Assembly (NCBI GenBank): GCA_910584435.1
Contig: CAJUAP010000025.1
Coordinates: 44,424 to 61,513 of the forward strand
Source of the DNA: an uncultured Acetatifactor sp.
GTDB lineage: Bacteria; Bacillota; Clostridia; Lachnospirales; Lachnospiraceae
Reading direction: 5' to 3'
Length of the DNA stretch: 17,090 nt
The notes under the pieces are model-generated. The model made no database searches and was not told the origin of the DNA. It saw only the letters and a program-made list of their open reading frames with translations. A program made the translations under genes and the position numbers. Shown here piece by piece: positions 1 through 5,844 of this stretch (positions within the stretch are counted from its first letter, which is position 1; each line of letters begins with the position of its first letter).

Positions 1-135
1 CGCTTCCGTCTCCGCCTGTGTTCCCTTCGCTTCCGTCTCCGCCTGTGTTCCCTTCGCTTCCGTCTCCGCCTGTGTTCCCTTCGCTTCCGTCCCCACTTGT
101 ATCTCCTTCGTTTCCACTTCCGCCTATATTCCCTC
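1..135 (-). repeat. 27-bp tandem repeats (three perfect, two degenerate copies)
   Basis: Perfect 27-bp copies at 1-27, 28-54 and 55-81, with diverged copies at 82-108 and 109-135. Each encodes nine residues (EGNTGGDGS or variants) of the secreted protein. The identical copies lie at the window edge, so the array probably continues beyond it. Confidence 0.95.
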
Positions 136-346
136 CGCTTCCGTTTTCTCCTTCTCCCTGAGCGGTTTCCCCATCTGTATCACCTGCATCTGCATAGAAC
201 TGCCCGTCCTGCGACGCTCTTACAGGCATGGACTGGAACGCCAATAATACCGCCAGTACCACTGCCAGTTTCCTGTGAAACTTCCACAAACCACTCTTCC
301 AAAAATTCCTTTTCCCCAAGTTGACTTTCCCTAACTTACCTTTCAA
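1..346 (-). CDS. Secreted protein with Gly/Asp/Asn-rich nonapeptide repeats (5' part; runs off the window)
   Basis: The minus-strand frame starts at TTG 346, with GGAGGG seven bases upstream, and stays open to base 1 (115 codons). A basic N-region of 26 residues (MKGKLGKVNLGKRNF…HRK) precedes a hydrophobic core LAVVLAVLLAFQSM and a likely signal peptidase site at PVRA/SQ (44/45), so the product is exported. After about residue 60 it becomes Gly-, Glu-, Asp- and Asn-rich, then a nonapeptide EGNTGGDGS repeats at least three times perfectly. The rest is outside the window. An ATG at 353 in another frame stops after five codons, which makes the TTG the credible start. It could be a surface adhesin, pilus-associated or wall protein; function unknown. 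Confidence 0.75.
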   Translation of the reverse strand, partial: MKGKLGKVNLGKRNFWKSGLWKFHRKLAVVLAVLLAFQSMPVRASQDGQFYADAGDTDGETAQGEGENGSGGNIGGSGNEGDTSGDGSEGNTGGDGSEGNTGGDGSEGNTGGDGS

Positions 347-503
347 AACCCATCCCTCCAATTATAATTCATCCTGTCAACAGCACACATGACAGGTTCT
401 TGATGAACTCGGTGCAAGTCTGGATGAACGCCGCCTAATGCGAGCAGACACACCTGCCAGACTTATCCGCCTGGCATCCTTCCGCAGACTGACTTCCGCT
501 TTC
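347..503 (-). other. Intergenic leader with short inverted repeats before the secreted-protein gene
   Basis: It contains CCTGTCA (373-379) paired with TGACAGG (390-396) and AAGTCTGG (415-422) paired with CCAGACTT (457-464). On the minus strand a TATAAT (366-361) lies directly before the ribosome-binding site, with TTGACA only eight bases upstream of it, which is too close for a promoter. No U-run follows any hairpin, so no terminator is called. Confidence 0.45.
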
Positions 504-1163
504 TCAATCCACCGTCTCTGAACTCTCACTGAAGCCAATGTCCACCTGAACCACAACTGATGCTTTTGCCCGATCCTGTAAAGCCTGGTGCTGAGATAAT
601 TCCTCTGTACTGCCTGCCATTGCCGGAACTGTATTGCCCTGTATCATTGTCTGCTGCAGTACTGTTGCCGCCGTTCCTGTGCCCTCCTGCATAAGCAAGC
701 TTGTCTCTTCCGCCATACCGCCCTGCATAAGCAAGCTTGTCTCTTCCGCCATACCGCCCTGCATGAGCAAGGCTGTTTCTTCTGCCATGCCGCCCTTCAT
801 GAGCAAGGTTGTTTCTTCTGCCATGCCGCCACGCATATGTTCTGTCAGCCCGGTTGAGACCCTCTTTGCTGTCACGGTGCCTGGCTTTTCACCCGAAGTA
901 TAACGCTGCCTTCCCGATGACGATATCTTATCCGTATGGCTTCCCCGTACCTTTCTCTTTACAGCAGTATGGTTTCCGCTTCTGCCGCCTCCTTCGTTTT
1001 GACGCCGGATATCCTCAATGGCCCTGCGTGCCGTAACCCCTGTCATGTCCTCAATCAGACGCGGAATCTTCAGGATAAAAAACAGCAATACCGTACTGAC
1101 CAGAAATCCTCCGCTGGCAATGTACCCTGCCATGGATAACATCTGTAACTGTTCAACAGACAT
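504..1163 (-). CDS. Single-pass membrane protein with EET[T/A/S]LL repeats, candidate kinase substrate
   Basis: A 219-residue protein of no family I can name. A short N-terminus (MSVEQLQMLSMAGYIASGG) leads into one membrane helix (about residues 12-32). A basic Ser/Arg/Lys/Gly-rich linker (about 50-110), four 12-residue repeats GGMAEETxLLM[Q/K] (112-159) and an acidic tail ending in FSESSETVD follow. In every repeat the first Thr after Glu-Glu is kept, with Leu at +3, while the next residue varies (Thr, Ala, Ser, Ser). A fifth, degenerate copy reads TAATVLQQ. The positive-inside rule puts the repeats in the cytoplasm. Similar ETTVL motifs occur in the FHA protein of this locus. Start at 1163, one base after the kinase stop, uses GAGGAGG within the kinase's last codons; an upstream ATG at 1193 is a less likely start. 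Confidence 0.8.
   Translation of the reverse strand: MSVEQLQMLSMAGYIASGGFLVSTVLLFFILKIPRLIEDMTGVTARRAIEDIRRQNEGGGRSGNHTAVKRKVRGSHTDKISSSGRQRYTSGEKPGTVTAKRVSTGLTEHMRGGMAEETTLLMKGGMAEETALLMQGGMAEETSLLMQGGMAEETSLLMQEGTGTAATVLQQTMIQGNTVPAMAGSTEELSQHQALQDRAKASVVVQVDIGFSESSETVD
687..830 (-). repeat. Four 36-bp tandem units encoding GGMAEETxLLMQ
   Basis: Four in-frame 36-bp copies in the small membrane-protein gene, the two copies nearest the 3' end nearly identical in DNA and the two nearest the 5' end more diverged at wobble positions. The variation suggests stepwise duplication with the Glu-Glu-Thr core kept. Confidence 0.95.
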
Positions 1164-1164
1164 A

Positions 1165-2868
1165 TCATTTATCCTCCTCAAATTCCATGCCATATGCTAT
1201 GGCAATGGCTCTTCTGGTATCATCTAACAATGCGATTGTCTGATTCTTTTTCTCTGTGGTTTTATCTGTCTGGGTCTCTATACTTATGACCTCCTGGGCA
1301 ACTCTGTCATATAACGCTGCTATTTCTTCCCATGTGACCCCATCTGTCTTGAATTTGGTTGCATATTGCTGTAATGCGCTCCTTACCAATTCCAGCAGCT
1401 CCAGCACCACAATTTCGCTCTCCGTGTCATCTTCACAGACCTGTTCCATCAGCTCGCTTATCTTTACAAAAAATGGCTGATACAGACCTCTGTCACTTGC
1501 CTCCACCGTATTGATGGCAATATCACGATAGAACTCGCCAATGCTGGAATACACCTGAGCCATTCCCAGATTCACATAATCCTCCGGCGCATTCCGTATC
1601 ACATCCTGGAACCACTCGATAGAACTCTTCATTCTGGTCACTTGATTATCGCTTCCATCACCATAGTCATAGTAATACCAGAACAGTTTTGCTGTCTCAA
1701 AACAGATTTCCACATAATCATCCGCGTTTTCCTTTAGAACCGTCTGATTATTTTTAATTAAACTGACAAGTGTGCTCTGCTCGTCAGTTGTAAATGTATT
1801 GTCTGCCTTAAACAGCTTAATCAGCTCAAGGTAGGCGCTTTTTTCCCCTGCTTTATCCGGTACGCCGATTGCTTCCTCATAAAGTGCGGCTTTTTTCGTA
1901 TCATTTGTTTCCTTTGCCGCCTCGTCCATCAGACTTTGAAAACGGTCCGTTGCCATCTGGCTGGCCGCCTGTCCTGTAATCAGTCCGAATATGGCGGATA
2001 CCACCATCAACATTGCAGATGCTATAAAAAGCCCCAGTTTCCTCTTCTGTTTTCTGCGGTAATCCTCATCAATTTCATCGAAATGCTCCAATGCATACAT
2101 CAATTCCGCACAGGACTGATACCTGTCATCCGGGTTATTCTGTGTGCATTTCATGATAATCTGTTCCAGTCCCCCGGATAGGGCCGGATTGACTTCCCGA
2201 ATGGGTCTCATTTCATAGGGCGGCTCACTGGGATTAAGACCTGTCACAAGGTGATACAGCGTTGCACCCAGACAATAGATATCCGTTCTCGGATCTGTCT
2301 GACCCATACCGCCGAACTGTTCAGGCGCGGCATAGCCAATGGTTCCCAGACAGGTAGTGTCGCCCAGAATCTTATCCTTATATTCTCTGGCCGTACCAAA
2401 GTCTATCAATGTGAGATTGCCGTCCGGTTTCAGCATAATATTCGCCGGCTTCATATCCCGGTATATGATTGCCGGATCCCTGGAATGCAGATACCCCAGC
2501 ACATCACAGAGCTGTCTGGCCCATTCAATCACATCCTCCTGAGGCTGGGCTCCATATTCCTGCAATGACACGGACAGCGCGTTTCCCTCAATATAGTCCA
2601 TTACAATCAGAAACGTATCATCCGAATCAATTACGTCCACAATGCTTGGCAGGTTGGGATGCTTTAATTTCTTGAGCATATCCGTTTCCACAATCAATCC
2701 CTGACGCACAGCCTCAAAATCAAGCACCCCATCCTTACGGACTTCCTTGATAGCCCATGTTTTATTCGCCTTTTCGTTGATGGCCATATATACCACGCTC
2801 ATTCCGCCGTGGCCGATCTCACTCAATATCTTATACTTCCCGTCCACAAGGGAACCTACTTCAAGCAT
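1165..2868 (-). CDS. Transmembrane Hanks-type Ser/Thr protein kinase with non-PASTA extracellular region
   Basis: A 567-residue membrane kinase. Cytoplasmic catalytic domain at about residues 10-262: glycine loop IGHGGMSVVY (18-27), ATP-binding Lys41 in AIKEV, Glu61 probable in helix C, catalytic loop YRDMKPANIM with Asp138 (YRD in place of HRD), DFG at 156-158, an activation loop with Thr171/Thr172, and APEQ (181-184). A basic juxtamembrane stretch precedes one membrane helix (about 278-299). The 270-residue outside region is helical, possibly TPR-like, with no PASTA repeats, so it is not a typical PrkC/PknB and probably senses something other than muropeptides. The start has TAGGAG seven bases upstream. 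Its stop is one base before the next gene, indicating coupled expression. Confidence 0.95.
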   Translation of the reverse strand: MLEVGSLVDGKYKILSEIGHGGMSVVYMAINEKANKTWAIKEVRKDGVLDFEAVRQGLIVETDMLKKLKHPNLPSIVDVIDSDDTFLIVMDYIEGNALSVSLQEYGAQPQEDVIEWARQLCDVLGYLHSRDPAIIYRDMKPANIMLKPDGNLTLIDFGTAREYKDKILGDTTCLGTIGYAAPEQFGGMGQTDPRTDIYCLGATLYHLVTGLNPSEPPYEMRPIREVNPALSGGLEQIIMKCTQNNPDDRYQSCAELMYALEHFDEIDEDYRRKQKRKLGLFIASAMLMVVSAIFGLITGQAASQMATDRFQSLMDEAAKETNDTKKAALYEEAIGVPDKAGEKSAYLELIKLFKADNTFTTDEQSTLVSLIKNNQTVLKENADDYVEICFETAKLFWYYYDYGDGSDNQVTRMKSSIEWFQDVIRNAPEDYVNLGMAQVYSSIGEFYRDIAINTVEASDRGLYQPFFVKISELMEQVCEDDTESEIVVLELLELVRSALQQYATKFKTDGVTWEEIAALYDRVAQEVISIETQTDKTTEKKNQTIALLDDTRRAIAIAYGMEFEEDK

Positions 2869-2888
2869 CGTTTCTCTCCTATTTTAAG

Positions 2889-3033
2889 TCGCTGCCAGGC
2901 GGCACTAAAGGGTGAAGTTCTTTCGGCGCACACATGGGAGAGACAAATTTCATTCGTAAGTAATCAGAAGACACTAAATAGTGTCTCATGAAATTTGCTC
3001 TCGTGCGCCTTCACACCCTCACCTGTCCAGCGA
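2889..3033. repeat. Nested inverted-repeat element (145 bp) between phosphatase and kinase genes
   Basis: The plus strand pairs along almost its whole length: TCGCTG-CCAGG (from 2889) with CCTG-TCCAGCGA (to 3033), GGGTGAAG with the TTCACACCC region, GGCGCAC (2925-2931) with GTGCGCC (3003-3009), AAATTTCAT (2945-2953) with ATGAAATTT (2988-2996), and a central 18-bp hairpin AGACACTA-AA-TAGTGTCT (2969-2986). The length and terminal inverted repeats suit a MITE or a REP-like structured RNA. No target duplication is clear and no ORF is inside. The kinase ribosome-binding site lies just outside it. Confidence 0.7.
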
Positions 3034-3077
3034 AACATTTTTAATAAATGGATTGACATTTCTTAGCTGGACTATTC

Positions 3078-3097
3078 AATTGCCGCCTGCGGCAATT
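3078..3097. repeat. Perfect 20-bp palindromic hairpin after the phosphatase gene
   Basis: AATTGCCG and CGGCAATT flank a CAGG loop (minus-strand reading), 30 bases after the PP2C stop. No run of U follows in either direction, so it is at best a weak or factor-assisted terminator or a 3'-end stabiliser. Confidence 0.6.
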
Positions 3098-3127
3098 TGT
3101 TCCGGTCTCTCCACTCCGGCAGTTTTT

Positions 3128-3904
3128 CTAAAAGGTTCTGATGGTAATGACAGATATGTTATCTCGCTCCTGTCTCTGCTTGTTCAGCGCAATCAACGCT
3201 GTTTCGCTTTCTTTCATGACCGCTTCATTCAACATTCTGCCGGGATGGAAATAACCGAATATTTCTTCCGGTGTTATTTCATGCCGGAATCCGTCACTGC
3301 ACAGCATATAAACTGCATCTTTTCTCGTCTCCCCAAAGAAGAAATCCGGATAAACCACATCCGAAGCACCGATACACTGCAATAACACACTTCTGCGAGG
3401 GTCTTCCTCCGCCTGTTCCGGCGTCAGCAGTCCCTGTTCCACCTCCCTGGCTACCACCGTATGATCCCTGGTCAGCACTTTAATATCGGACTGTATCTCA
3501 TAAGCCCTGCTGTCCCCTACATTGACAAGATAATAGTATCGGCCCGTGAGAAGCATTGCCGTCACAGTGGTTCCCATATTGATAGCGCTCTTTTTCCCGT
3601 ATATCTTGATTTTCTCATTGTACTCCGCTATCAGCCGGAACCATTCCTCCTGGAGCTGCGTACCGTTCATTCCGTTCACATACAATACCGGCAGTCGATG
3701 CAGCACCCAATTGCAGAAAGCTTTGACCATACTGGCACTGGCGACTTCCCCCTTTTCCAGCCCTCCCATGCCGTCACATATAATGGCAAATACCATGGTT
3801 TCGCCGTTGAGAGCCAATGTCTTCACATTCAGGCTGTCCTGGTTGCTTGTCTTGACGCTGCCGGCATCAGTGCTTGCCGATACAATATAATTCACTGCTT
3901 TCAC
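3128..3904 (-). CDS. PP2C-type Ser/Thr protein phosphatase
   Basis: A 258-residue soluble metal-dependent phosphatase that would reverse the action of the kinase encoded next. The PP2C motifs are complete: SNQDS (Asp23), CDGMGGLEKGE (Asp44, Gly45), GTTVTAML (111-118), VNVGDSRAYEI (Asp131), LTRDHT (144-149), LCSDGF (Asp204) and the final ERDNISVITI (Asp248, Asn249). Length is typical of stand-alone bacterial PP2C (PrpC/Stp-like). The start is uncertain: the GTG at 3904 is only two bases after AGGAGG, while the in-frame GTG at 3895 is 11 bases away. Neither spacing is ideal, which may keep synthesis low. The FHA gene ends six bases upstream. A structured 259-base gap follows. Confidence 0.93.
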   Translation of the reverse strand: MKAVNYIVSASTDAGSVKTSNQDSLNVKTLALNGETMVFAIICDGMGGLEKGEVASASMVKAFCNWVLHRLPVLYVNGMNGTQLQEEWFRLIAEYNEKIKIYGKKSAINMGTTVTAMLLTGRYYYLVNVGDSRAYEIQSDIKVLTRDHTVVAREVEQGLLTPEQAEEDPRRSVLLQCIGASDVVYPDFFFGETRKDAVYMLCSDGFRHEITPEEIFGYFHPGRMLNEAVMKESETALIALNKQRQERDNISVITIRTF

Positions 3905-3910
3905 TGCCTC

Positions 3911-5761
3911 CTACATTATCTTGAATTCAAATTCCTCATTGGCAAATGTCAGCCTGGTACCGTTGACAATTTCCGTTTCGGTATTACCGGCAATCATCTG
4001 TCCTCCCACATAGGTATGATTTGTGGAATTGGTATCCACCACCCAATAGCGGCCTTCTCTGGTAATAATATTGGCGTGGCTCCTGCTGATGGCCGTATTG
4101 TCATTGATGAAATAATCTACATAGCTTTTTTCTTTCCCGATTCTGAATACCGGCTTATCTATGGGTATGGATTCTCCGGTTTTCACACGAATCAGAAAGG
4201 GCGTCATTTTCACCGCCTGCATCCCTGCATTCAATACTGTGGTCTCTCCTGCCTTTCCTGAGCCAAGAACTGTGGTCTCACCGAAACCGGACTGTGCGCC
4301 GTAGATGCCGCTTCCCTGTCTCTGCCCATTGGCCCCGGGCTGAGACATAATGGATTGCTGCATCATGGGCTGCTGCATGACTGACTGCTGTACCATGGGC
4401 TGCTGCATGGCGGATTGCTGCATCATAGACTGCTGCATGGCGGATTGCTGCATTACAGGCTGCTGCACCATGGGCTGCTGCATGACTGACTGCTGTACCA
4501 TGGGCTGCTGCATGGCGGATTGCTGCACCATGGGCTGCTGCATGGCGGATTGCTGCACCATGGGCTGCTGCATGGCAGACTGCTGTATTACGGGCTGCTG
4601 CATCATGGGCTGTGACGGCATAACCGTTAAATCCGGCTGTGTATTCACACCCTTCCCTGCTCCTGACTCCTGTACTCCTCCCGGTATGGCAAATTCTGCA
4701 GCACCTGTTTTGGCTTCTTTGGATTTTTTAGTTTTTTTTGCGTCTTTTGTTTCCTTTTTCTTTCCCCTTTGAGAATCCTTCTTCCCCGATTCCTTTTCTT
4801 CTTTCTCCCTTTTCTTCTGCTCCCTGTACAATTGGGCATTGTCCTTGTTATAATGTGTCAGCAGCTTCATCAGGCTGATTTTATCCTGTTCGTTCTGCGT
4901 ACTCTGAAGTGACGGGGCCTGCGGCCGGGGCATGGGCTGCGCCATAACCATAGACGTTGACGGCATTATCTGAGGACTTGCCTGGGGATGGTTCACAGGC
5001 TGCATATTAGGATATGATATGTTAGTTTGCGTGACATTTCCCCCTGATACCGGCGTGTTCACAGGGATTGTATTCACTGTCTGCGTGTGGATATAGTGAT
5101 TGTTCTGTACCGGCGATACCGCCTGGGGCAGCACTGTGGTCTGGGCCGGCATATTTGCATCGTATATTTCCCTCGGTCTGGCCATGGCCGGCCCCGCCGC
5201 TCCACCCTTATCCCTGTTCAGCTCTTCCAGAAGATTCCTGAAATCCACCAGAGAAAATCCGGCTGTGCTATTGAGGAAATTAATTAATTTTCCCACATAA
5301 GTACTATCCTCCGCCTGAACGAACTTGGCATTGAACACAATATTCTTGAAAAATTCCCTGAACTCTACCAACGGCTTCTTCATATTTTCCACCGGCAGAC
5401 AGATTAAAGATGCACCATAGACAGTAACATCCGTATAGATATAATCCATATCCAGCAGAAATGCCCCCACATCAATCATGTATTCTTCCGCTGCCTGCAG
5501 CGCTGTCACAATCCCCAGAAAAATAGACAGAATCTGCTGTTTATTCACAATGCCCTCAAAAAACTGCCGGATGGATACTTTTGCGGTAATGTTATACTTA
5601 ATATACCTTTTATTGTCCATCTGGGTATAGACCACCGGAATAAGCCCCGTAATTTTATTGTTGGTTATCATCCCCAGACTCATGGATTCTACAATATCTT
5701 CCGGGTCCAGTTCATACACCAGATAGGAATAAGACCCCTGGCTCTCATATGTTGCTTTCAT
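3911..5761 (-). CDS. DUF6382-FHA domain protein with Gln-rich repeats and ETTVL motifs
   Basis: A 616-residue cytoplasmic adaptor with no membrane segment. Residues about 1-180 match the DUF6382 type (for example NNKITGLIPVVYTQMDNK). There follows a Pro/Gln/Asn-rich linker holding QTTVL (about 207-211), a highly charged Lys/Glu stretch (about 315-352), and 17 pentapeptides of the form xxQQ[P/S] (386-470). Two ETTVL motifs lie at 495-499 and 506-510. A C-terminal FHA domain (about 521-616) carries FRIGKE, AISRSHANI and DTNSTNHTYVGG. FHA domains bind phosphothreonine; in GarA/OdhI-type proteins an N-terminal ETT motif is phosphorylated and folds back on the FHA domain, and the ETTVL pair here could act likewise (inference). 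Start at 5761 has GGAGG seven bases upstream. The TAG stop overlaps the ribosome-binding site of the phosphatase gene. Confidence 0.9.
   Translation of the reverse strand: MKATYESQGSYSYLVYELDPEDIVESMSLGMITNNKITGLIPVVYTQMDNKRYIKYNITAKVSIRQFFEGIVNKQQILSIFLGIVTALQAAEEYMIDVGAFLLDMDYIYTDVTVYGASLICLPVENMKKPLVEFREFFKNIVFNAKFVQAEDSTYVGKLINFLNSTAGFSLVDFRNLLEELNRDKGGAAGPAMARPREIYDANMPAQTTVLPQAVSPVQNNHYIHTQTVNTIPVNTPVSGGNVTQTNISYPNMQPVNHPQASPQIMPSTSMVMAQPMPRPQAPSLQSTQNEQDKISLMKLLTHYNKDNAQLYREQKKREKEEKESGKKDSQRGKKKETKDAKKTKKSKEAKTGAAEFAIPGGVQESGAGKGVNTQPDLTVMPSQPMMQQPVIQQSAMQQPMVQQSAMQQPMVQQSAMQQPMVQQSVMQQPMVQQPVMQQSAMQQSMMQQSAMQQPMVQQSVMQQPMMQQSIMSQPGANGQRQGSGIYGAQSGFGETTVLGSGKAGETTVLNAGMQAVKMTPFLIRVKTGESIPIDKPVFRIGKEKSYVDYFINDNTAISRSHANIITREGRYWVVDTNSTNHTYVGGQMIAGNTETEIVNGTRLTFANEEFEFKIM
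4352..4606 (-). repeat. 17 tandem 15-bp units encoding xxQQ[P/S] pentapeptides
   Basis: Within the FHA gene, 17 consecutive pentads (such as MVQQS, AMQQP, VMQQP) occur without a break, often alternating in a 10-residue MVQQSAMQQP superunit of 30 bp. The copies vary at wobble positions and at the first two residues, so the array is not freshly duplicated throughout. It forms a flexible, low-complexity linker between the charged stretch and the FHA domain. Confidence 0.95.
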
Positions 5762-5844
5762 GTAAACGCCTCCTGTTCCAGTTGTACATACGTCCTTCAC
5801 TGCCCGGACGGGATTGCCTTCGGCCGTATGCTGTTTTTGCATAC

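Noticed and set aside
361..380. Minus-strand promoter TTGACA...TATAAT before the secreted-protein gene
   Set aside because: The boxes are only eight bases apart and the -10 lies against the ribosome-binding site, so a transcript could not carry it.
3052..3080. Plus-strand promoter with TTGACA near 3052
   Set aside because: No matching -10 at suitable spacing, and it would read antisense into the phosphatase gene.
3078..3097. Intrinsic terminator after the phosphatase gene
   Set aside because: The hairpin is perfect but is not followed by a U-run on the transcript strand.
3461..4261. Plus-strand frame of 266 codons
   Set aside because: Antisense to PP2C and FHA coding sequence whose catalytic motifs are clear on the other strand.
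4350..4772. Plus-strand Cys-rich 140-codon frame
   Set aside because: It is the antisense image of the Gln-rich pentapeptide repeat and has no ribosome-binding site of note.
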